Source: Ophiosphaerella korrae | Lineage: Eukaryota > Ascomycota > Dothideomycetes > Pleosporales > Phaeosphaeriaceae | Reading direction: 5' to 3' | Assembly (NCBI GenBank): GCA_028456385.1 | Contig: JALNQF010000117.1 | Coordinates: 62,001-126,000 of the forward strand | Length of the DNA stretch: 64,000 bases | Shown: positions 45,574 to 55,529 of the stretch, one piece after another | Position numbering within the stretch: position 1 is the first letter of the stretch | How the letters are laid out: every line of letters starts with the position of its first letter | Translations under genes and position numbers: made by a program | Notes under the pieces: generated by a model | Database searches by the model: none | What the model was told of the DNA's origin: nothing | What the model saw: the letters and a program-made list of their open reading frames with translations, nothing else

Positions 45574-45799
45574 GCCTCTCGAGGCATCAGCTAAAGGCGG
45601 GGCAATCAAAGGCCCCTCATCCTCGCGCGTTATTGCCGCTGCCAAGAATTTGAAGCACGGTCCGGTCGCTCGGAACCGACGCGAACCCAACCTCTCTTCG
45701 ACGTCGCAGACCAGTGAGCTATGCACGATATACGCGCCGCTACCCTGCCCAATTAACCCGTCTTGCAGACTCGTAGATTCCTATATCAATAATCGCCAC

Positions 45800-47233
45800 A
45801 TGCTCGAACCGCAACTCTCAAGCTCACGCAAACGTCAACGCCCGGAGCCGCTCCAACCGAACGAAACGTCACAACCAGTATCGAAAAAGCAGAGGCTCAG
45901 CCATCCCAGCGGGTCTCGGCCGCCGCCGGCGTTTTGGGATAACCTATCGCGGATCTGGCTGGCCAAACGAGCGTTAAGAGAGCTAGACCGAAGAAACGCT
46001 CAAGCTGCTCCAAATCCATCTCGTTTGCCGCATCGATGAGTCCACCGGCTGCTCACTCAAAACTTCCTCGCTGAGTCGAATAGATCGAGTTCTCGGAGCC
46101 GGCGACGGGGATCTGCCACCACAAATACGATAAAAACAAAGAGCTTTAGGGTTTATGATCGTGACTTTCAACAGCATATTATTGACCATGATATTTATCC
46201 TCACGGTTACAGGCATCCAGTCGGCAGCTTGCCTACGAAGTCAAATAACCATGGGGGTTTCAATCAAATATTGGCGCAGCCTTGACCTTCACCCCCACCG
46301 TCTATATTCAATGATGAAGAGTTCGAGAAACTCGTACAGGCTGATGCGGATGCCTCTAAAGAAAAACAAGGGTCAGAATTGGGATTCCCATCATCGAAGG
46401 GAAGATTAGGGACGCTAAGTGCCGCTCCAGAGGGCATCCCATTCATTAACTTTGACCCTTTGACGGAAGGCACACTCAGGCCCGGCAACCCGGATGTCTA
46501 CTATGGGGCGCGCCCAGAGCAACTCAGTCGAAAGGTCTGTGAAGAGCTTGGCGGCCGAATCGTTCCTTCAACACAGCACGATCTTCCTATAGCCTCGAAT
46601 TTTTTCCTGGCGGCCAAGGGGCCTGACGGGTCTGTAGCTGTAGCCAAACGACAAACTTGCTACGATGGTGCACTAGGGGCAAGAAACATGCAGAGCTTGC
46701 AGCCATATAGGTGGGAAGAAGCAGTTTACGACAAAAATGCATATACTATAACCTCTACATATCACGACGGCACTCTCAAGATGTACACCAGCCACGTTGG
46801 CCCCCCACGCAGTCCTGGGAGCCGGCTTGAGTACCACATGACTCAGCTACGGCCCTTTGCTATAACCGACACCCGAGACACCTGTGCAGCCGGACTACAA
46901 GCGTACAGGAACGGAAGAGAATGGACGGAGAAGCAGAGGAACGAGGCAATTAAGCAGGCGAACGAGAGAGCAAATCCTGTGCAAGCTGAAGCACCGGTTG
47001 GCAATGAAGGCGCCAGCCCAGCTTTAAGCTTCGTGACTGCGGCATCCGAGACGGAAGCCTATACCATAAGTTAGCAGTCTCAGACGACGCTTAATGAAGA
47101 TTCTATTACATTGGGAGACTTTGAGGAATCTGATAATTCAATAGAGGACCTTTCCGAGGACCATGCCGATTACACACTCCCGGCTAAACGTTCCGGTAAG
47201 CAGTCAGAGCGCCAAAGCACTCAGCGAAAGTGA
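45800..47233 (+). pseudogene. Lineage-specific fungal protein, nonsense-interrupted
   Basis: ATG 45800 (MLEPQLSSSRKRQRPEP) begins a frame broken by TGA 46037, TGA 46283 and TAG 47072, ending at TGA 47231. Conserved blocks are PPPAFWDNLSRIWLAKRALR, YDRDFQQHIIDHDIYPHGY, NPDVYYGARPEQL, IVPSTQHDLPIASNFFLAAK and GPDGSVAVAKRQTCYDGALG. I recognise this as a widespread filamentous-ascomycete hypothetical family of about 470 residues without an assigned function. The two TGA codons are CGA-to-TGA type. No frameshift. Confidence 0.65.
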
Positions 47234-48179
47234 CGCAATGCCTATGCCTCTAGCGGTACCAGACCCAGCGTAGGATGAGGGGCTTTTTCTTGTTGCATAG
47301 CTATTTTGCCGCTTTCTATATCTTTATCAACGCCATCCTTTGAATCACCCTAGGTGTGCCGGATACGCTTTCGTCGAGGGGGCCCTTAATGAGGTTTCTA
47401 GACTGGACCTTGGCAAATTCTTGTTAACCTTGACAAGTTCTCATAAAGGAGGTTCACTACGCCGTTGCCGCAACTCATCTCGGTCTCAGAGCTAATGCAA
47501 GACTATGGTATAGATGATCGCATCGTCTAAGCGGGGTTAGTAGGTTATGTAGTTGTAGCGCAGCGCAGCCGGCTCGTTAGAGGACTTTGTGGCCCCTTCA
47601 CCCGCCCGGCGTAAGACGAGGCTGACTAACTAACCCCAATTGCTGGGGTTAAGAAATTCCGATCTGCGACGCTTGGTTCATCCCAGAGAACTTGATCCAG
47701 GGAGGACGGCCTCGATCAGGGAGGATAGCCTCGCGAGAGCTAAACTTATTCTTTCCTCTAAGAGGATTGTTATCTTAATCTTACACGGGTTCATGTAAGG
47801 CCGCTACCTTAGTTGGTACTTCTGATCGAGCTAACTACCTATTTTGGCTAGTGCACAACGACCCCGCACCTACATAATCATCGCGGTGTAAGCTGCACGG
47901 TGTCTTGGCGGGTGGGCCGACCTCAGCCTCGCAGCCTTGCGACCCGCATTCAACCTTGGCCATGCCTCTAGTTAACTAACTCAACTCTCTAAAAATACAT
48001 ACAAAATTCGCCACCTCACAACCCTATAGCCACAGCGGGCCGGCCATCCTCCCTACTAGTCTACTAGTGTCACCAAGGTATTCATCCACTCCTCAAGACA
48101 TGAGCATAATCAGTCAGCCACATCTCAGCCTTACTGAGAAGTTCTCAAGTTCCCCACCCAACGTATTGATTCTGACATC
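47234..48179. other. Intergenic with a dispersed repeat
   Basis: 47787-47891 matches 62311-62417 (GGCCGCTACCTTAGTTGGTA...; TACATAATCATCGC), about 105 bp with transition-type differences. The rest has no gene. The last few hundred bases hold the promoter of the HET gene at 48180 (pyrimidine-rich CTCAAGACATGAGC region near 48090). Confidence 0.5.
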
Positions 48180-51100
48180 ATGCCGAAATATCGTTATGCT
48201 CAACTCTCGCTGCCGGCTAGCATCCGCTTACTCCGGTTGCTACCATGCGAACAGGACGCAAAGACTTTACGATGCGAACTCTTCGAGTATCCTATACGAG
48301 ATACAGATACAGTATCTCATCCATACGAAGCACTGTCATACGTTTGGGGGAGCGAAGACAAGCCTCAGTCTATCATTATAGACAAACAGAACTTGAATGT
48401 GAGACAAAACCTCTATGCAGCGCTTTTACGTCTCCGAAACCACACCTGTTCTCGAACCATCTGGGTAGATGCTGTTTGCATTAACCAAATGAATGAAAAG
48501 GAGAAAGAGAATCAGATCCCGTTCATGGCAGAGATCTACGCGAAAGCAAGCCGGGTGATCGTTTGGCTTGGAGAAGCTCAAGACGATAGCGATCGAGCAC
48601 TTGAAGCAATTCGAGAAGCAGCCAAAGGTTCAAAAGAGTATTCGGGAATACATCAACCCCCAAAACAAGCAATATTGGCACTTCTCAAACGACCATGGTT
48701 TCGGCGGATCTGGGTAAGGGAACAATGCTGTATAGTTTTAGTAAAAGTGACTAAAGTGTGCCCTAGGTCCCGCAAGAGGTGGCCGCAGCTCGGCACGTCT
48801 CAATCATGTGTGGTTCCATGGAGATTGATGGATATGTTTTCTACTTGGGGTTGAGCTCTATAGGCGTAGATTTCGAGTCTCCGGTAGTCTCCCTGATCCG
48901 AGATGCAATATTCCGGTCGCGACATACGCCAAAGAAGCAGGGGAGGTTCACGCTAGACATATGTTCTCTAGGCGAGCTAGTCGATAAGTACCATGCCCAT
49001 GAGGCTACGAATCGCCATGACAAGGTATATGCCTTGCTAGGCATGAGTTCGGATAATCTCAGCAAATCCAACTTATTGCCCGATTACGGAGTTCCATGGG
49101 ACAAACTTTTTGAACGATTAATTAGGTTTCTTCTCTGCAAAAGGATATCTGCGAAGGCTTGGGTCGATGATGAGATCGCAGTCATCAAGGGCAAAGGCTG
49201 TATTCTTGGTGAGATACGTTCGGTACAAAGCCAGGTTGGTTTAGACGGACAGACCATTCTGGCCGTTTTCAAGCACCTATCGAACCACTTGGGATGTATA
49301 GGAGGTGGGAATGCCTGCTGGACCATCCAAACTACGGCCAAAACCATCCGGAGTGGAGACCTCCTCTGCCTAATTCAAGGGGCCGCAAACCCCGTCATCA
49401 TCAGATTTCGCGAGGATCATTTTGCTATCATTTTAATCGCAGCTATTCCTCCAAAGTCTATACGTTTCGGCCATAGAAATATTACGTGGTCCGAACTTTT
49501 ACAATCGGCATCCTTCACTCGCGACTTTCCACTTATCTGGAACTGGGAAACTCTCTCGGAGACAAAGGCATTGCTGGCAAAATGCGATCCCCAGGAACAG
49601 GTAAATAATCGGCGATTAGATAAATCAGAGGTGGAGCTCGAACGCCAGTGGCAACAAATAACTAGAAAGTTGAACATTACGCTAATATTAAGAGACTTGG
49701 GTGATTTAGGAAATGCGAAAAGGCTGGTTCAAGAAGCAGGAAGGGATTATGAAATAGTGTTCGGGGAAAAATGTTCATCCGAGCTGTTAAATGATTTCGA
49801 GGACAGCAAATTCGGTCAATCGTCGCTCTGCCTGGCGGCCTGGAAAGGGCACGATATCATGGTCAAGCTGCTGCTCGCGGACAAGGTCGACGCCGACTCG
49901 AAGGACAGCAGCGACCGGACGCCGCTCTTGTTAGCGGCTGAGAACGGGCACGAAGCCGTGGTCAAGCTGCTGCTAGAGACGGGGAAGGTTGATGTCGACT
50001 CGAAGCATAGCAGCGATTGGACGCCGCTCTTGTTGGCAGCTGGAAACGGGTACGAAGCCGTGGTCAAGCTGCTGCTAGAGACGGGAAAGGTCAACGCTGA
50101 CTCAAAGAACAGCAGCGGTCGGACGCCGCTCTCGTTAGCAGCTGAGAACGGGTACAAAGCCGTGGCCAAGCTGCTGCTAGAGACGGGAAAGGTCGATACC
50201 GACTCGAAGGACAGCAGCGGTCGGACGCCGCTCTCATTAGCAGCTGAGAACGGGCACAAAGCCGTGGCCAAGCTGCTGCTAGAGACAGGAAAGGTCGATG
50301 CCGACTCGAAGGATAGCAGCAGTCGGACGCCGCTCTCATTAGCAGCTGAGAACGGGCACAAAGCCGTGGTTAAGCTGCTGCTAGAGACGGGAAAGGTCGA
50401 TGCCGACTCGAAGGACAGCAGCGGTCAGACGCCGCTGTCGTGGGCCGCCAAGTACGCTACCGGGTACGGAGTCCTGTACGGGGCTAGTTACGCGTACAGA
50501 GCCGAAGCCGTGGTCAAGCTGCTGCTGGGGACGGGAAAGGTCGACGCCGACTCGAAGGACAGCAGAGGTCGGACGCCGCTCTCGTTAGCGGCTGGGAACG
50601 GGCACGAAGCCGTAGTCAAGCTGCTACTAGAGACGGGAAAGGTCGATGCCGACTCGAAGGATAGCAGCGGTCGGACGCCGCTATCGTGGGCCGCCGAGTA
50701 TGCTGCCGGGTACGGAGCCCTTTACGGAGCTAGTTACGCGTACAGAGCCGAAGCTGTGATCAAGCTGCTGCTAGAGACAGGGAAGGTCGACGCCGACTCG
50801 AAGGACAGCAGAGGTCGGACGCCGCTCTCATTAGCGGCTAAGGACGGGCACAAAGCCGTGGTCAAGCTGCTACTAGAGACGGGAAAGGTCGATGCCGACT
50901 CGAAGGATAGCAGCGGTCAGACGCCGCTGTCGTGGGCCGCCAAGTACGCTGCCGGGCACGGAGGAGCTAGTTACGCGTACAGAGCCGAAGCCGTAATCAA
51001 GCTGCTGCTAGAGACAGGAAAGGTCGACGCTGACTCGAAGGACAGCAGAGGTCGGACGCCGCTCTCATTAGCAGCTAAGAACGGGCATAAAGCCGTGGTC

Positions 51101-51274
51101 AAGCTACTACTAGAGACAGGAAAGGTCGATGCCGACTCGAAGGACGGCAGCAGTCAGACGCCGCTCTTATTAGCGGCTAAAAACGGGCACAAAGCCGTAG
51201 TCAAGCTACTACTAGAGACAGGAAAGGCCGAAGCCGACTCAAAGGGCAGCAAAAGTCAGACGCCACTATCGTAG
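48180..51274 (+). CDS. HET domain-ankyrin protein with 13 repeats
   Basis: Exons 48180-48713 and 48767-51274, with a 53 nt intron (GTAAGG...CCTAG) between RIW and VPQEVAAARHVSIM. The intron position is exactly that of the paralogue at 41904. About 1,013 residues. HET motifs are YEALSYVWG, IWVDAVCINQ and WFRRIWV, followed by GELVDKYHAHEATNRHDKVY and LLGMSSDN of HET C-flanking sequence. A linker leads to 13 ankyrin units of LLLETGKVDADSKDSSGRTP type, three of them with a longer YAAGYG...YGASYAYRAE insertion. The C-terminus ends at TAG inside what would be another unit (LS, then TAG for TGG), so the array was once longer. Confidence 0.88.
49816..51270 (+). repeat. Ankyrin array, mostly 102-bp units
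   Basis: Thirteen units. Most are 34 codons; units 7, 9 and 11 carry insertions of 11-14 codons rich in A, G and Y. Alternation of long and short units after unit 6 suggests duplication of a two-unit block. Repeat-like DNA continues past the stop to about 51290 with clear C-to-T and G-to-A changes. Confidence 0.85.
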
Positions 51275-52449
51275 GTCGCCTAGTACGCTGCCAGTCCTTC
51301 AATTCTGCATAACGTCTGTTCCTAGGTTAAGAGACGCACCCCATAGTAAGACAAACCGATAGAAGTAGAGGAAACGAATCATCGATAGAACTATTAAAGG
51401 GAGAGCATTTACATACTCTCGGCAGCTAAGAACCCTACGCGCCTATCTTTTATTTAACTAGCCTAAGGCTACTCTTATAAGATCCCTAGATGCTAGTTCT
51501 TTAAGGGAGTTGTATCTAGCTAAGAGTGTAGTAGTGTAGTCAAGGCTCACCTAGAAGATAAATCCCGTCTTAGAGCGTCGTACCTTTTGGTCTCTGCGTC
51601 CATAATCGTTATCGTTCTCCAAGGATGTCGTTATATAGTCCACAGCACGGTCCTGGTTACCGACTAGGCAACGGATCCCAGTAGGTATTTTAAGTGGTCA
51701 TTTCTTTAGCACTCTGACTAGTAGCTGCAGAACTGAAGTAGAAAGACCAATCTAACAACCACCAGAGTCCACCCAGTCTCCCCCCCAAGGCCAACCCAAC
51801 ACTTCCTGTCTTCAACTCACCCAGGGCTCCTCTAGATTCTCTGGGACTATTATGGCTTCGGGAAAGGCTCATGTACGAGCAGGCATTTCCGTTGACAGCA
51901 CCCCTTTAGGGACCAATCATTAGGATGGATCAACATATGAGAAGGACATCTGTAGTGAAGAGGTAGTTAAGATACAGGCGGGAAACTTTGTAAACGGACA
52001 AAGCGTTGATAGCGGCAGGCAAGGAGGGAAGTTTCAGTAAATATATTATCGCGAAATTAAGAGACGATAACAACAAGCAGACGGGCGATTTCTCTGACAT
52101 TTCTATGCGTGCGACTCATGCGCTAGGTGAAAACGTGCATTCTCGTCTTATAAGTACAACACCCGGTTCTATTTGAATACCTAAGCTCTATAACCGACGT
52201 TCAGGCCTCTCTCGGAATGGCCTGAGCATGGCGGTATATTCATGAGCTGAGATTTGGTGGCGCAGTCGAGGTACAGTCGGGCTGAGGCTGAGTGGAAGCT
52301 CTCTCAAATAAACTACCCGATCGATCCTCGACGGAAACATTGACTCTGTAGATTACAGCAGAATAATCTAAGTCAGGGATTACACTGTTGCGTTATATGA
52401 TATGGTTAGTGCTACTTCTTGCCTTTGCGAACCTTTGCGTCCAATTGCG
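51275..52449. other. Intergenic, no gene supported
   Basis: Starts with the decayed end of the ankyrin array, then mixed sequence. A short minus-strand ORF near 51690-51870 has no support. Contains the 3' flank of the minus-strand hydrolase gene at its right end. Confidence 0.4.
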
Positions 52450-53829
52450 TCAGTAGGACCCACCATCTAGCCCAACGTAATTTCCCTGGATGACCGATCC
52501 TCCGCTGACCGTAGTTGGCCTATTATACACCGAGCCCCCTTGACTAATGCTAATAACCTTCTGTCCAGGCGCATTAGACCCTGCATCCTGGCTTGCATGG
52601 CGGTGTCCTAAACCCTCTATTCCTGTTCCTGTTTCCAGTCGAGCGGAGTTCTCTGCCTGAGCTAATTCTTTGACCCATCGGCGTAGCTCGCCAGCAAGAG
52701 CGATAAACCCAGCATCGTCAACGTCTTCGAACCTTGTCATGTTCATATGATTGCTCCGTAGACCAATTGGAATGTAACCGGGGAGGATTGCAGAGTGAGA
52801 TGGCACAACCTATGGCAGAGTAAGTTTCCTATTCACATTGCAAGGTCTTTAGAACTTACGACACCAACGCCAGGGAGAGGCAGCTCTTCAAAGAAACAAG
52901 TGATTTCGATTGCTGGAAGTCCATCCTGAGTCCGCGACCGAATCATGGCATGAAAGCTATTCTGAACGCGTTCGAGCACTTCTGAGTCGTTCTTTAGGAC
53001 TGACAGAATATCGGCATTGGTTTGCTTTAGCACGCCAATAGCTTGAGCCAGACTTTCTGCCCAGTGTGCTAGGCCAGAACCATGGTGTGGAGTGCCAAGA
53101 AACGCGATGCCGCGAGTGCATTTCAGGACTTGCTTGATGTGGTTTTCTGGCCGCTGCTGTGCTGTAGCTAGAGCCTAATAACATAAATTGGAGTCTACAA
53201 TTTGACTAGAAACTAAGTACGACTACTTACATCCTCACACACAAGGCCTCCCAAGCTATGGCAGACGAAAATAATAGGGCGCTTGTCCTGCAATCGTCAG
53301 TTTTACTACTAAAATAGTCCGATGCAGAGACCTACACTGCTGTCGTCCTCTCGAAAAGTTGCAATAGCAGATAGTAGATTCATGGCGTGATTTCCAATTC
53401 TATTCTTCGACACCATGCCCCGCCAGTCGGCTACGTAGGCGTCATATCCGAATGTGAGGATGCGGGCATGGGGAAGTTTGGATGGCAGGAGGCTCTTTGG
53501 CCACGGATCAGCAGCACTCTTTACCTTCCATGTCTCTTCTCGGTCTCCGGTAAGACCATGAATGAAGATAATGCTAGGCAAAGAAAAGTTAGCACATGGC
53601 TACCAGATGACAATAAACGCTAGCTTCGTGGTCGGCGGCAGCGACAGCGCCAGCGAATGGTCAATTAGGCAACTTATTCAACTATGCTTTCTTCACCAGT
53701 ATATAGCAGCTTGAGTCCAGAAGGGAAATTTTTCTTCGAGGAACGCGCTGAGGGCGAGGAGGTACTCTCCGAAGCAGCTGAGCTGTTTCCGGCAGGCCGA
53801 GTCCAAGAGAGCCACGACTTCTTCACCAT
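52450..53829 (-). CDS. SesB-like alpha/beta-hydrolase with C-terminal amyloid-like motif
   Basis: Exons are 53573-53336, 53287-53231, 53174-52860 and 52809-52450, with introns of 48, 56 and 50 nt (all GT-AG), and probably a first exon 53829-53678. The product would be about 373 residues. Features are IIFIHGLTGDREETW (oxyanion segment), FVCHSLGGLV (Ser nucleophile in HSLGG), FLGTPHHGSG and RSNHMNMTRFED (catalytic His region). This is the DUF676/lipase-like domain of fungal SesB and of NLR effector modules. After a Gln/Gly-rich linker the C-terminus carries QGGSVYNRPTT, then VSGGSVIQGNYVGL. This matches the N-terminus of the divergent NLR at 55530 and points to amyloid-type pairing. The joint from the first exon lacks a GT: the sequence is ATAAGT where GTAAGT is expected, so the allele may be mis-spliced. 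The start is therefore uncertain. Confidence 0.82.
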
Positions 53830-54339
53830 GGCTGTCGGTACGGCGATTTTTCATACCAACACTGATTTTTTAGGAGCAAGAAGGCAGTATTACAGGAAAG
53901 GGACAAATAGATTGTGCCTATATAGAGTGACGCGAATGACCATTCCCTCGGGATCTCTGCTGCGATGGTGAGGCCGGAGGGCTTCCAGTCGCGGCGCGAC
54001 GGCTGCCAATCGCCTTCCCGCACCTCCAGAGACGCACAATTCGGCCCCAACCTATGTCTCAGCCTTAGTCTCAGCCTCAGCCACGGCGCCTCGACCGCGC
54101 CAGTATATTCTCGGCTGGATGTAGCTACCTTGAAGAGCCAGCATCTAGGGATCCTATGAGAGTGGCCCTGGGCCAGTCAAATAAAGGACGGGCGCGTAGG
54201 GCCGGGAAGCAGGTCGGATCATGTAACCAACAGGAGTACCGCCAGCCATTGCTAATTAAGCCCAGGACTACCGCCTCGAAGGTTAGGAGCTACCATACGT
54301 ATTATAAGAGGTGTATACACCGTTAGGATATTGTAATTA
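53830..54339. other. Upstream region of the hydrolase gene
   Basis: Probable promoter side of the minus-strand hydrolase. Contains a CAGCCTTAGTCTCAGCCTCA short repeat (about 54058-54080). No convincing gene on either strand. A Fot1-like element starts at about 54340. Confidence 0.4.
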
Positions 54340-55424
54340 ACGTGTTTTATCGGTAAGCTGCGCACCCCACCAGAACGCGCACAGCGCGTCTCATCCTATC
54401 TACTATAACACCACACCAACAGCCTTCAAGGCCATTAAAAGAAGGGTAATTAAGTCTTACTGCTGCCTCTTTCAAAGAAACCCTTTGCAGTCAAAAAGAC
54501 GTCTTGCAGCAGCCTATAACATACTAGAATCAATGCTACGTACGCGCCTCTAAGGTGTCCTTCTTGAACACGCGACAACGTCTGTCAATCGCAAGCTACA
54601 CCCTATCAAAAAGTAGTCTCTCGTTAAATAGATCCTTGAACTTAATTGTCGTAGATCTCCTCCGGCCTCTTAGCGTTAGTTAGCTGCTACTCTCCTCTCA
54701 AGGTACTGTACAGACATGAGGCGTCTGACCCTGCCCGATATGGCGTCTTTCACGTAGATAAACTTGACTTTCTATGGATATACCAGAAGATTAGGCCGAC
54801 AGCCCTATCAGAGCGCAAAATCAAGGCCGGCTTTGAGGCGACAGGGCTCATCCCAGCTTGTCTAGAACGCGTCCTATCTAACCTTGCTGTCGTCATAACG
54901 CTGTCTCCACTAGGGACATGGACAGCAGAGACTCCACGTACAACTAGCTAGCTTGAGTAGCAAGCTCGTTTTTTATAGAGACTCCTTTAGCGATAATCTC
55001 AGAGTTCTACAAGTCAGGCAATCGCTTAGCTTGTCAAAGGCTGTCAGCTTACGATGAACTCAGCGACAATCTTAGCTGAGGAGAACTTAAAGCTACGCGC
55101 CACTAACCACTGCCAGCGACGGAAACGTCAAATACGACGACATTATATAGCATTTAGAGGGGTGTCGCAGGTTCGGAAGGTCAAACGCTAGTCGCAGAGG
55201 CTCAAATAGGTGTCTAACAAGGTACGTACAAGGGCACCACCAACGTGCAGTAAGTGCCACGTACAAGGCCACACCAGGACTTAACGTAGATAGACTTAGT
55301 CTACCCTCTGTCAAATTTTCAGAAAAATTGAATTTGTGGTTGTTGAGCTATCGTACGCTGAGCTGCGCACGTTCTGGTGGGGTGCCTAGGATGGTGATGC
55401 GCGCAGCTTACCGATAAAACACGT
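54340..55424 (+). mobile_element. Deleted Fot1/pogo-like element between effector and NLR
   Basis: Inverted ends ACGTGTTTTATCGGTAAGCT (left, from 54340) and AGCTTACCGATAAAACACGT (right, to 55424), extending into matching CCCCACCAGAACG blocks. Length 1.08 kb, about half a full Fot1. The plus-strand interior retains only the transposase C-terminal region (ERKIKAGFEATGLIPACLER, then NSATILAEENLKLRATN and RRKRQIRRH) with stops. It lies about 105 bp upstream of the NLR start, so it may have replaced part of the intergenic promoter. Confidence 0.75.
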
Positions 55425-55529
55425 CAACTTGGTTATCTTACTTAACTGCTCAATCTCAATACTAGGACTGATCGCAGCAGAGAACAGTCTACTAAGCAAG
55501 GGCTGCTCACCCCCTCTAACTGCTTCCGC

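Noticed and set aside
49816..50361. Antisense ORF over the ankyrin array
   Set aside because: Shadow of the 102-bp ankyrin repeats with no independent motif.
53823..54050. Minus-strand ORF upstream of the hydrolase
   Set aside because: The overlapping frame from 53829 fits the hydrolase family better; this ORF has no recognisable feature.
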